Origin: Blastocystis hominis
Taxonomy: Eukaryota > Sar > Bigyra > Opalinata > Blastocystidae
Assembly (NCBI RefSeq): GCF_000151665.1
Contig: NW_013171816.1
Location: 67,001 to 131,000 of the forward strand
DNA length: 64,000 bases
Direction: 5' to 3'
A program made the translations under genes and the position numbers. Below, one piece after another: positions 44,925-56,521 of this stretch (position 1 is its first letter; the number at the start of each line of letters is the position of its first letter). The notes under the pieces were generated by a model. That model searched no databases, had not been told where the DNA came from, and worked only from the letters and a program-made list of their open reading frames with translations.

Positions 44925-47900
44925 ATGAGTGCTCTTATTAGAGGAGAATACTATTCTATCCTGGTTCGGAACCGTTCTTTGAATGTGTCCGCCAGTATTC
45001 GAGAATTTAGTGATGCTCCATTTTTTTGCCTGAACGAGAATTATAGTATGATTTCGTTGCTTTTTGTTTTGTAGAAATGCTGAGATGTGTGATCATTTCA
45101 AATAAAGGACCGCCAGTCGGATTCAACAAGTGTATAGGATCGGGAGATATACTCGTTGGTGTGAATGGAAGCTGCCTAGGAGTGTTGCCCGTTTCCTGTA
45201 CTCTAGATAAGTGGATGAATATCTATACTAAATTGCCGTTTCCGCGTATAATCACTTTTTTTCGTACTTCGGCTGAAGGCTCCATTTTATTCGATCCTTT
45301 GAAAGTGACTTCCTTTTATGCTCTTTGACCCTAGAATCATCTGTGGAACCGTTTTACACACGAAGGCATATGCTATTGCGCTGAAGAAAGCGATATCCAA
45401 CTTGTCCGACAGCTACCGTACTGCAAACCCGATATGCAGATTGTCCTTCTGGATGATGCTCCCGCACCGAAGCATCTATCGAACTCTTCCATGTCAGAGG
45501 ATCCCTGGCTCGAAGTACTTCAGAATCAAGAGAAAGAATTGGACGACGAAATCACCCTCAAGACCAATTCGCTCGATTCGAGCTATCGAGAGTTCCAAGA
45601 AGCGCAGAACGAAGTGAAGAAAGCGTTGGAACTGGCTGAGCAATTGGAGAAGCAGAAGCGAATAGCGGAACGTCAAGTGCAAGAAGCGATGCTGAAGCAG
45701 AAAAACGCGCTGGCGAAGACGCAGCAAGCGGAGAAGGGGTTGAAAGAAGCGAAGAAGAATCGAGAGCGTGTGCAGAAGCAGAAGGAAGAAGCGATCCGCT
45801 CGAGGAGGATCAAAGAAGAAGTGGAGCGCGCGAAGAAGCTGCAAGCCAAAGCAGCTCACCAGCAGCGTCTAGACACGTTTCTAGCGAAGAATTCATCGAA
45901 AAAAGCATCGAACAATGAATCGAACAATGAATCAAACAATGAATCGAATAATCAATCGAACTCTCCATCAACCAAACCATCGAATGATCCATCGAAGGAT
46001 CCATCGAAGGATCCATCAAAGGATCAAACGAAGGATCCAAATACAAAGGAGGAAACGGCCGTCCCCTCCAATTCGGCCGAATCTTCCAATTCATCCACCA
46101 AGCTGTTATCCAAATCGGTCTCGTTAACGCCAATCGTCGTGATTCGGGATTGCATCAGCCAACTCAGCCGAATCGTGAACAATTGCTTCTCGTGGTACAT
46201 CTTCATGGCGAGTAGTCGCCCCATGTTGATGAACGCGATTTCGATGGTCAATTTGCAGCTAACGCAGATGAATCCTGCGTGTGTGAACTCCGCATTGAAT
46301 TTAGTCAGCACCGTGCTGAATTCACTCAACTCATACATCCAACGAATCGACGAAGCTATGAAGGAGGGCAGGGCGAGCAATTTCCAGCAAGCCAATCTCA
46401 TGATTAAGCAGTGCGTCGTCCTCAAAACCTCCTGCGAAACCATCGTTTCGCGCCTTCAGAACATCCATCCTATTTACATCTCGCTCGTCAATTCAGCTCC
46501 CTCTTCTTCTTCTTCTTCTTCTACTTTAGCCTCCGCATCGACGACACTCGCTGCACAGAAGTCGGTTTCCCCGTTTCCCGAATCCGAAGCGGACGGAAGC
46601 CTCTCCAAACCATTCGGAAGCGTGGATTTGGCGGTGGACGCGCTGGGAGGTGAGTTCTCTGCGAGCCGTTGAGGCGTAGAAGCGGGAGAAATGGACTTCG
46701 CCGAGTCCTACAACCACGATATTTTCCGCGTTTACGTCCCCAAGAAAGTCACAATCGGAGTCATGCATCCCGATCCTGTCGTCGAAACATCGTTCTTTCT
46801 CTCTTTCTCCACCACTCACCCGCAGAGCTCTCGCCGCTGTGTCGCCGCCCGACGTGTTTTACGACCTCCATCTCCCGCAGCGCGTGATCGACGAGGGCCT
46901 GTTATCGAGTCTTCAGCTGGAAACGGTCATTTACGCCTCGCAGCGCCACCAGCTATTCAGCCCGCAAGGCTACCGCTACGGCTTCCTGCTGGGCGACGGC
47001 GCCGGCGTTGGAAAGGGACGGCAGCTCGCTGGAATCATCGCGGAGAACTGGATGGCGTAGGAACGGCGAATGGATTGGAGGGCAGAGGGAGGAAACAAGC
47101 GATTTGGATCAGCGAAAGCGGCGATTTGGTGTATGACTGCAGACGGGATCTCGACGACATCGGCTTTTCGGAGATCCCCGTAGGGAGCACGCGAGGAAGG
47201 TGATTGGATAGCTGATGAATCTGCGCGATTCTCCGTACGGTACCGTGATCGATCCGAAGACGTACGCAAAGGGAGTTTTCTCGAGGGTAGAAACCGCCGA
47301 TTCACCGAGGGCGTGTTGTTTTTAACGTACAGCACGCTCATTTCGAAGCGATCAGGCAGTGCGAACTCGATCAGCAAGTAGGCTGTGCGTGTGGGATGCG
47401 AGCTAGCTCGCGCCTTCGACAGCTGCTTCGCTGGTGCAACGAGAAATCGTTCGACGGCGTGCTGGTTCTCGACGAGTGCCACAACGCGAAGACCAGCACC
47501 AAATCGACGGGCAGCGCCAATTCCTCGTCGCTCTCCTCCTCCTCCTCGACGTCCTCCAAGAAGAAAATCACGATGAGCAAGACCGCGCAGACGGTGAACG
47601 ATCTGCAGAGCCGCCTGCCGAACGCGCGCGTTGTGTACAGCAGCGCGACGGGCGGAAGCGACGAGAAGGAACTGGGGTATATGCAGCGATTGGGACTGTG
47701 GGGACCGGGAACGAGCTATAAAAGCTTCGAGGATCTGGCGGGGAAGCTGAGCAATGGAGGCTTGTCGTTCTTGGAGATGCTGTGTTGCGATATCAAGGCG
47801 AAGGGAGCGTTTTTGAGTCGCCAATTGTCGTTTACGGGGTGTCAGTTTTTGGTGAAGGAGGCGGGGATGGAGAAGGAAATGAGCGAAATGTACTTGAAAA

Positions 47901-50900
47901 GCGTGCAGCTGTGGAGAGTGATTTTCGATGCCTTCCAGAAGGCCATGAAAGTGGGAGCGTCTGGAAGGTCTGAGTCGTAGCTGGTCGAGCCGTACGCCAA
48001 ATTCACGCGGGGAACGAAGAAATCGGACGGGGACGTGGACGACGACGCCTACGAGAACGAAGAAGACGTGCGTTATGACCGGATTCCTAACGCGTAGCAC
48101 GTTCCGCTATCGCTGGTCTGGCGATATTACTTCTCCAGCGTGCAGCGATTCTTCAAGCACATGATCATGAGCTCCAAAGTGGTTTCTCTGTTTCTCTACT
48201 CATCCCCAGATTCCCTACTGCGTCGAAATCGCAAAGAAAGCCCTGGAGGAAAACAACTGCGTCGTGATCGGCCTCCAAAGCACCGGAGAGGCCCACATTC
48301 GGCAGATGATGGCGCGCCAGCGAAGCCAGGCCGGCGAAACGGACGAGTCGGGCGAGTCGTTGATGCTGGTCGACGGTTTCATTTCGTCCCCGCGGGAAAT
48401 CTTGCTGCAGTTGATGGAGAACGCGTTTCCGAGCATCCAAATCCCCGACTATCTGCGAAGCTTCGCGGCGAGTCTGGGAGAAGACGACGAAGACAACGAC
48501 GTAGACAATAAAGAAAGAGAAAGAGAAGGAGAAGGAGGACTAGTGGTGGAACGTAGGCGTGGATGGAAGGAGATCAAGGGCAGATTCGTCGCGTGCGAAT
48601 TTCCGGATCGCGCAGCGGAATATCGCGTGGGAATTGGAGAGGAGGGATGAGCGTTAGTCGGATTCAGCATTATTTGTCGTCGAGCAGCGAGGACAGCGAA
48701 GATCGAAAGGGCAGTCCGACGCTGCCTTCGGATTCGTCGGTGGTCGAAGAGGACAATGAAGAGGATGATGACGATGATGATGATGACGACGATGATGATG
48801 ATGAAGAAGTCGTGGTTGAAAACGAAATGAAGGAAATGGAAATCGGGGAAGATAGAGTCGAAGATGCCTCCAAAACCAAAAAAGACTCCAAAACCGAAGC
48901 GGAAAAAACCGCGGAGGCTCGGAACCGTCTTCTCCTGCAACTGCTCTCCATCCAATCGCAGCTCGACTCAATGAAATCCGAGATCCTCAAGGAAGTGAAG
49001 GCGATCCAGCTGCCCTGCAATCCGCTCGACGAGCTCATCGATCAGTTAGGCGGCGAATCCAAGGTCGCAGAAATGACAGGCCGCATGTACCGCGTGCTTC
49101 GCCATCATCCCGGCATTCCCGACTCTTCCACTGCGTATTTCCGAAGCGAAAAGGAAGCTTCGAATCCTTCGCAGCCGCTTTCCGATTCCGATCTTCGTCT
49201 AAACGACTCCTATTTTTACTGCCAGTCCCGCGGAATTAAACGTGGAAGCGGAGAAGGGATCAACATGCGCGAGAAGCAGTCCTTCCAGAGCGGCGAGAAG
49301 CTCATTGCGATCATCAGCGAGGCTGCGAGCGCGGGCATTTCCCTGCAAAGCGACCGCCGCGTGGCGAACCAGCGGAAGCGCATCCACATCATTTTAGAGC
49401 TGCCCTGGTCCGCAGATAAAGTGATTCAGCAGTGCGGACGGTCGCACCGAAGCAATCAGAGCGTGTCTCCCGACTACGTCTTCCTTCTGTCTGCGATTGG
49501 CGGCGAGATTCGGTTCACCAGCACGATCTCCGCGCGGCTGCGTGCGCTGGGCGCGCTGACGCAGGGGTCGCGGAACGCGACGGGCGCGCTGGATTTCTCG
49601 CAGTTCGATCTGGACTCGCAGTACGGGCGAAAAGCGGTGCGGATCTTCTTGAATGCGGTGCTGGATCCGGAGGACGCGGAGTATCTGCCGGACGATTATG
49701 GCGTGAAAGTGGAATTGGGGAAGACGGAGAAGGCGGAGTACGCGGAGTATGCGGCGGCGAATGGGGAAGAGCGGCTGCAGTTGATGGGGAAATGGCTGCG
49801 GAGCGTGGGGATCCAGGACGAGAAGGAGTCGAGCGCGATGCTGTTCAATCGCATGCTCGGCCTGGAGATTTTCAAGCAGCAGCAGCTGGTTCAGTTCCTA
49901 ATGGAGGTGGGAATGCGGAGCGCGGTGCATCGTAGATCCTCGCGAAGGAAACGTATCGCATCCAGAAGACCGAGGTGCTGGACCAGGGCCTCAACATCAT
50001 CACCGGCAAATCCGTCAAGCTCGCGTGTCCTCCCGAGGTCATCTACGAGGACCCCGTCACCGGCGTGCAGAGCCTGTATTATAAAATCATCGTCACGCGC
50101 GGCGTGTCCTACGACGAGCTGCGCAAGCTCAACAAAAACGGGTACTTTGCTTCGCTCCCTCTTCACCCAGTCGATTCTTCGTCGGAAACATCCGCAAGCT
50201 CGTCATCTACGCCTACCACGACTCCCTTCCGCCCTCCCAATGGAAGCGCGACACGCCTCTCCACGTCATCCGCCCCGCCACCGGCGCCGCGCCCAACGTC
50301 TGGCAGTACCAAGACGTCAAAGACAAATACTCCGAGACCAGCGACGGCAAATCGCTCTGGACGCACCAGTGGCAGCGCTCCCAGCGCGTCTGCGTTCACG
50401 GAGAGAACTGCCGCCGTAGCCACTGCGAGGTCGGCAAGGCCTCCCAGACCATTCATCTCATCTCCGGGCAGTTCGTTGTGCTCTGGGGATTTCTCAAGGA
50501 CTGCGTCCCCCGCGGAAAAACACTCCGATTGGTCCAGGTCGCACTCACCGAGCCCGTCCCCACCGGGGAAACGGGGAAACCGGATGGAGAAACGGGGAAA
50601 CCGAATGGAGAAACCGAGAAATCCGAGAAATCCGAGAAGGCGATGGAGGTGGAGAACCAAAATGGAGAAACCGAGAAACCGAATGGAGAACCGGAGAAAC
50701 CGAATGGAGAAACCGAGAAATCCATGGAGGTGGAGAAACCGAGTGTGAAATCGGAGAAGCCTATTGGAGAAACAGAGAAACCGGGGGTCGATTCTGCGAA
50801 GAAGGCCGATGCTCCCGCGGTTCCTGGCTCGGAGAAGGGGGAAACGCTGCTGACGGGGGTTCGGATTCCGCGGGACAAGATCGAAATGCTTCGCAGCAAG

Positions 50901-51630
50901 CTGCAGGGGATGAAGGAGGCCTTGGTGAGCGAGGGTAGCGTCGATTGGGCGGGCTAACGAGCAGTGAATCACCAGCGCGAGCTGACGCAGAAGCACCGCG
51001 AGCGCGAGGCGCGGGAAGAAGCGGCGAGGCGCGAGGGCAAGCGGCGGCTGGCGGAGCGCGAGCTGCGCGGCCGGAGCGATCTGGACCTCTCGCTGGTGAT
51101 CCCCGACGCGCTGGATCCCGCGCAGGGCCGAAGAAGAGCGCATCGGAGCACGGCGCGGTACGGAGATCTGGCGGAGCTGCCCGGGCTGGTGGAGCTGGTG
51201 AGCGTGGAGGAGCTCGGGAAGCGCGCGCGGATCGTGTTTAGGGAGAGCGGGCGAGCGAGGGAGGAAGAAGCGCCCGGGCTGTATCGACTGACGGAGGAAT
51301 GGGTGGAGCGAATGGAGAGAGAGGAGGAGGAGGAGAGAGAGAAGACGAAGCGGAGGGGAGAGGAGGAAACGGAGAGCGAAGAGGAAAGCGCGGAGATGGA
51401 GGAGAGCGAAGAGGAGAGCGAGGAAGAAACGATGGGCTCGGATAGCTCCACCGACTCCGAAGAGGAAAAGGAAAGTGGAAAGGACGAAGAAGAAAGCGAA
51501 GAAAGCGAAGAAGAAATGTGGCAGATCGAATCGACGGTGGAGAAGCCGCAAGTGAAGATGGAGGAGTTCGATGGGTGGGTGGTGGATGTGGAAGACGAGG
51601 AGCGCACAGAGAGCGAAAAGGTTTCAGATT
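44925..51630 (+). CDS. PDZ/coiled-coil/strawberry-notch (SBNO) helicase fusion; stop probably made by poly(A)
   Basis: ATG 44925 starts MSALIRGEYYSILVRNR, then a PDZ-like unit (SNKGPPVGFNKCIGSGDILV, VNGSCLGVLPVSCTL), a strong coiled coil (ALELAEQLEKQKRIAERQVQ), an Asn/Ser/Asp repeat linker (SNNESNNES, DPSKDPSKD) and a helical domain. A 30-nt intron (46649-46678) keeps phase into SBNO: RVYVPKKVTIGVMHPDPVVE, Walker A GDGAGVGKGRQLAGI, DECH box LDECHNAKTST, SSATGGSDEKELGYMQRLGL, NPLDELIDQLGGESKVAEMT, SGEKLIAIISEAASAGISLQ, LPWSADKVIQQCGRSHRSNQ. KPNGETEK repeats and an acidic Ser/Glu tail end it. SBNO proteins are nuclear helicase-like transcription co-regulators. The encoded TGA (51639-51641) lies within TGTTTGAG; in-frame T 51630 lies four bases before it. 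Some exon joins in the middle are uncertain. Confidence 0.8.
50560..50760 (+). repeat. KPNGETEK-type coding repeat
   Basis: Tandem degenerate 15-24 nt units (AAACCGAATGGAGAAACCGAG and variants) give Lys-Pro-Asn-Gly-Glu-Thr-Glu-Lys peptides near the C-terminus of the SBNO-like protein. Likely disordered. Confidence 0.8.
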
Positions 51631-51634
51631 GCCA

Positions 51635-51650
51635 TGTTTGAGAACAAACA
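51635..51650. terminator. Back-to-back polyadenylation elements, zero spacing
   Basis: TGTTTGAGAACAAACA: plus TGTTTGAG (51635-51642) with T 51630; minus TGTTTGTT (51650-51643) with T 51655. The two predicted cleavage sites are 25 bases apart. Confidence 0.7.
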
Positions 51651-51654
51651 ACAC

Positions 51655-52633
51655 AAACAAAGAGACCCCGATCGGAGGGCAGCTGGCTCGACGTCCACTT
51701 CACGTCCGCTTTCTACAAATCAGACCGAGTCCCAATCGCCACATCGATCACCGAATCGATCAATTCGAAGAGGAAATCGCTGCACATGCTCACGACTTGC
51801 AGCGATCCCAGCAGGATTTGCGAGTCCATTTTCCCAAACAAACTCGTTATATTCACGATCTCTTTCCTTCGATTCACGCAGAACAACACCCAGCTGTCCA
51901 CACAGTCTTCTTCTTCCTGCGTCGCATCCACGAGCAGCGTATCGCCCACCACGAACAGCGAAATGCCGATCGGGATCGACTGGCAGTTGATGCGACGGAA
52001 ATGCGTCGGATCGTCATCGATTGTGAAGTCCTTCTCTTCCTGGTCCGCGTTCTTTATGGGGGTTGTGATCGGAATTCGCGCGGTGCGCAGCGCTATCAGT
52101 ATGGAGAGCATGATTATGTCGAAAACGTTACCACTATCGGTCAGAACAATGACATCGACGTAGAGTGTCCAGTGGAATAGATTTGGAATAATTTTGAGAT
52201 CCTCTATGTCGAGAGCCCCGTGGCTCAACAAAATCCTAAAGAAATGAGGGCGGTCGCTTCATACTCACTTTTTCACGTTTTCAGCGAGTAAGTCACCACG
52301 AGTCTCCATAATTCGCGAGTGATAAGCAACTGATGTAGGAGCAGCAAACGCCACTGTTGTAACCACAGGTTCATAGGGATCTGACGCATCGCTTAAGTTT
52401 TTTACCTCTGCTTTCACAGAAGTAATGACATCTGTGCCGCCTTCCTTGAAGCGAACTCGTGATGAGCCATGACACTGTTGTAATATGTTGGGTTCCATCT
52501 CAATCAGTCTGGAAAATTAACAGATCACCAAAACAATCTACCTATATTGATTATTCCTTCTTGCGTCATTTCGAATGTTTTGCTTGATTCCATCAATAAT
52601 AAATTTCCTTTCTGTGCTCGATATTTTCGACAT
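51655..52633 (-). CDS. EXOSC7: Exosome subunit EXOSC7/Rrp42-like
   Basis: ATG 52633 (MSKISSTERKFIIDGIKQNI), a 33-nt intron, then the RNase PH fold: CHGSSRVRFKEGGTDVITSV, KAEVKN, ETRGDLLAENV, NLFHWTLYVDVIVLTDSGNV, FDIIMLSILIALRTARIP, TIDDDPTHFRRINCQSIPI, GDTLLVDATQEEEDCVDS. The HWTLYVDVIVL..GNVFD block and 'VDAT..EE' fit Rrp42/EXOSC7, which has lost phosphorolytic residues and serves as a ring component of the RNA exosome. An encoded TAG lies at 51713-51715. A 30-nt GT-AG intron over it (about 51684-51713) would extend the end by about 12 residues to in-frame T 51655, four bases before TGTTTGTT; I prefer that model. Confidence 0.82.
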
Positions 52634-52715
52634 TGCTGGAAATAATCGAGTTTTGTTTTTTACTCTCCGAACATGGAAACTGAGGGATCCCACAGGTCGA
52701 AAAAAGAACGAAAAA

Positions 52716-52787
52716 GGGCCTACACGGGAATCGAACCCGTGACCTCTCGCACCCTAAGCGAGAATCATACCACTAGACCAGCAGGCC
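52716..52787 (-). tRNA. tRNA-Pro(AGG)
   Basis: 72 nt. Acceptor GGCCTGC pairs with GTAGGCC, with one G-T pair. D-arm TGGTCTAGTGGTATGA; anticodon arm CTCGC-TTAGGGT-GCGAG with AGG in the loop; T-arm CACGGGTTCGAATCCCGTG; discriminator C. No intron. Minus strand, followed by a T run (plus strand AAAAA at 52711). Confidence 0.95.
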
Positions 52788-52867
52788 TCGAAAGAAAAGT
52801 TCAGAAGAGATAGTATAATGATATGATTCATGACAAACAACAACACAAAGCAGTTATTATCATAAAA

Positions 52868-55482
52868 ATGGAATCTGAAATTGTATTAGTAGTGCTCTAT
52901 GTTTGAGAAATAGGAATTGTTAATGAAAGAACTACAGGATGCTCAAGAGGCTGACGTGACTCACAAGCTGTCTGAACGGAATGTTGTAGAAATCGTGGAA
53001 AAGATTACAAAGAAAGGACTCATCGATCTTTTGAAGTAGGATGTTTATTTTTGTGTCGATGGTAGTACTCGATCTGGAATTCGTGAATACCTCACTTGGA
53101 GTGAATTAGAAACCGAGATATTGGAAGAAATCGATGCTCATGATGGTCGAGTGACTTACCAGGAATTAGAAGTATGTGTAAATAAAAGTTTTCATTTACA
53201 GGATGCGATTAACGTTGATATTACGTACATTGAGAAGTCGGTGAAGGAGTTGTGCAGTCGTAACTGCGGAGTCATGAACTTACGCAATCAAGAGATTATC
53301 AGCGATCGGTATTTTACCTCTGCATCTAAATAACCTGCTTAGCTACACCGACAATCTGGTCACGCGTAGCATTTCCCAGATTCAATTCCATGGCATCATG
53401 AAAGTCGGTCTTTTGGCCACTCGCTTCAACGTCCCGGTGAATTTCCTCCAGTCCTCCGTGATTCCTCTCATCTGCGAGCGTAGCCCCGACATCCAATTCA
53501 AAAACGGAGATCTCTTTACCACGGTTTCCCCTTTTCCACTGCCTTATCGCAGAGTTTCATTCGTCGAAACCAAGCCCGCATCCGCGGTCTCTGCGCGGCC
53601 ATCGACCGTCCCTGCCTGCTTTCGGAGCTCAGCGAGCTGTTCGTGGAAACGTGGAACTACAACGTAGATACTCATTGGAGAAAACGTTCCTCCAGGAATC
53701 GATCGAGCAGCTTTTGAAGCGCGGAGACGTGCGAGGAAGCATCAAAACGGGGTCGTTCATCCCCCACAAATTCGAGAGCCAGAAGGTTTCGATGGAAAAA
53801 CGCGATTGATTGGCTAGACCGACGCGCTGCTGAGCTTCCTCCGCACGAACCAGTACATTTCGAAGCAGCAGCTGCACCAAAACCGAGTCGGAATGGAACG
53901 GATTCATCACAACCAGATCGATTCGCCTTCGGCGTATTTCCAAAAACAAGGATATTCTCATTCGCTCATCGAACTCGATTCTATTTGGGTCGGCGACGAT
54001 TTGGTCGAGGAGTTTCACTCCACGATCACCGAGTTCGTCAACGAGGACGGATTCATCGAGCTTTCCACCGTGTTTCCGCCTTCTTTCACCCCCAAAGACG
54101 TTTCTCTCGTTTTGAAACAGATCCCAAAACTCGCCTTTGAGTTCGCCGTCAATTCGCCAACGATCTACACGGTTCTCGGCGACTTCGTCGTTCGAACGGA
54201 TCTCCTCAACACGCTCGCGTTGAATCATCTGCGAAGCATGGAGTCCGCAGTCCTCAACGCGCTTCAGAAGAACCAAACGCTCGACTCCTGCGTTCCATCC
54301 ATCGAGAAACTGCAGGAAGAGCTGCGAGAAGCGAGCGTATGCGACGGATTTGCAGTGAAACGTAGGATACGATGGAGGAAACGTGCGTCAATGAAGCAGT
54401 GGAGGCGATTCACAAAACGATCTATGAGCAATTTATATCTTTGTCATTCCTTTCTTTGTTTGTTGTGGGTTTTCTTCACTTCACGAAGCTTGTTATAACA
54501 AGCAGAAGCTCGCTATGATGCGAGGCGAGGGACAGAACCGCAAGGCGGAGCAGAAGGAAGCGTTCGCCGCGATCGTTTCGTTCTTCCACAACGTAGAAAT
54601 CGAACATTCGATCGAACGTAGTACGAAACAGTGCAGAAAATGATGGACTCCGGGAAATCGGAGATAGTGAAGAACTGCTATGTCGAGCGAGAAAAGAAGA
54701 TGAAAATGGAGGGAGTCGCGCTGGTTCTTTACTGTTTGCAGATCCTTGTTGGAGCGGGATGATCTCATGATGTGTAGTGTAAGTCGGATGTGATCGAGCC
54801 GACTGAGTTGCAATCAAAATCGACGAAGGAGCTGAACGAACTTGCCGAGAAGCTTCCCAAAGACGTTGCAGAGTATATGCGCAATCTGATTGGTTCGTTG
54901 TCCAATTCAAAAAAGAAGGAAAAAGTGGTGAAGAAGAAGACGGATGAGCAGGAGTCGAGAAAGGGAAAGCGTAGTAAGGGAAAGGAGAAAGGGAAGAAGA
55001 AGGCGGACGAAGAAGCCGCGGCTGAAGAAAACGAAGAAATGGAGGAAGCGAAGGAACTCACCTTTTTCGATTATTTCAAGCAGGTTACGGACTATGGAGG
55101 TCCGCTGTTCAAAAGTTTTGATCGTATTTCTATGTTTTGCGTGTGTGAGAATAGGGAAGCAGCTGAAGCAGATGTTGCATGCAAACAAAGTCGAGCTTCA
55201 GCAAAAATTGGAATTGGTCGTGTTGCAGACTGCAGGTGAAGAGGAGCTTTTGTTGATGGCTTCACTGGTCATGAATCTGAATTACGGAATGGTTCCTTTT
55301 GTGCCTTCGTTGAAAGTGGGTAAAATCGAATGGGTTAATGGTAGGAAGCGCGCGGCTTGCTTCTGGAATATAATACGGACGAGCCATTTGTGGAATTGGT
55401 CGATGTTGCTTTTGGAGAGGATAAGGATGCGTCAAAGCAAGCAATTATGGATTTGATACCATATTTCGTCAAGAAGGCATAA
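52868..55482 (+). CDS. UFL1: E3 UFM1-protein ligase 1 (UFL1)
   Basis: ATG 52868 (MESEI, 31-nt intron, ELLMKELQDAQEADVTHKLS). The N-terminal winged-helix series of UFL1 is clear: ERNVVEIVEKITKKGLIDLL, YQELEVCVNKSF, HLQDAINVDITYIEKSV, LGYTDNLVTRSISQIQFHGI, MKVGLLATRFNVPVNFLQSS, FIPHKFESQK. The matching 'QA..INVDL..IE' segment is diagnostic. Later come the Lys-rich linker (KKKTDEQESRKGKRSKGKEK) and C-terminal helices ending FVKKA, TAA 55480. UFL1 with DDRGK1 attaches UFM1 to targets such as the ribosome at the ER, so the window implies UFMylation. Introns are 28-35 nt; not every junction in 53500-54700 was settled. Confidence 0.85.
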
Positions 55483-55487
55483 GGAAA

Positions 55488-56263
55488 TGGAGTGTTTGTT
55501 AGAAAGAGAGAAACCCATAATGAAAAGAATGGATGTATGGATGTGTTTGATGGGAGGAGGAAAGATCAATCGTTGCTGAGACAGACACATAACGTATAAA
55601 TCTTTCGCCTTTTACTAAAGATTTCCGTGTGTATGTTTCTTAAAGGCACAATTTGATATTTATTTACCTAGTATTACTAGGTTTCTTTTAAATGAAAATT
55701 GTATGAATTGATATTGATATTGGTTTTTGATTTTGTTTTTGTATTGAATGAAGATATTGATAATTTGTATACTATAATAATAATGATAATAATACTACTA
55801 GTGTAATAATGAGTTATAATTGTAAAGGTTTGTTATATATGAATGTAAATTGATTCGTTGTTAATATAATGAATTATAATAATGATAGTAGTAACCTACT
55901 AAGAATAGTTATGTGTTTTACCAAAGTATTCGAAACAATAGAATCCATACATTTCGAATAATGTGATATAAATATTAAGCTATTAAAGTGTATATTGATA
56001 GTGCTTTGAGTAGAAAGGTGGTTAGTAGTGTATGAAACAAACAAATAACAAAACCTGATTCTAAATTACAATGAGTACATGCATTCCAATGTTACAAAAT
56101 CAATAGTTTCTCAGTCCCTCAGAAAAGTCCTCATAGACATGGTCTAGGACATCCGAAATAGTCTAATCCTCGAAACTATATAATTGGTGAGAGTACTTAC
56201 CAGCAAAGCAAAGAACTAAACAAAAATGTGAGGTAATGGAAACAAGCGAGAATCACGGTTATT
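55488..56263. repeat. Left arm of a 776-bp inverted repeat
   Basis: This arm is the reverse complement of 56522-57297. I traced the match from the outer end (TGGAGTGTTTGTT) to the inner end (AATCACGGTTATT) and saw only a handful of substitutions (for example 55502 and a cluster near 55770-55780) and no net indel; both arms are 776 bases. The DNA is AT-rich, unlike flanking genes, and holds no convincing ORF. The first bases contain the polyadenylation element of UFL1 (55493-55500). Confidence 0.93.
55493..55500 (+). terminator. Polyadenylation element of UFL1
   Basis: TGTTTGTT, 10 bases after the TAA, with T 55488 four bases upstream. It is located at the very edge of the inverted-repeat arm. 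Confidence 0.65.
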
Positions 56264-56521
56264 GAGCATAGTTGGCGTTCACACATTTCTTCAAACCCAG
56301 AGCAAATTCGTTTATATAACTATGCAATATAGTAATTATCTACACTAAAGAACCTATTTGAACATTTTGAAGAGGTTATTATTCTGATCACCTCAATGAC
56401 AATGAGAAATTGATCGATATTGTGTGAGAGTGATATTTTCACATATTCCAATAGATACTGACGTAATTCATAAGCGATTGAGCCTGCTATAATGGGATTC
56501 TTTATTTCGCCAATTCCATTG
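56264..56521. other. 258-bp spacer between inverted-repeat arms
   Basis: Unique AT-rich sequence with no ORF or recognisable RNA gene. It is the loop if the arms pair. Confidence 0.7.

Noticed and set aside
56195-56201. ACTTACC in the left inverted-repeat arm as the 5' end of a U1 snRNA
   Set aside because: No matching stem-loops or Sm site follow, and it does not start with AUAC. The motif is likely chance.
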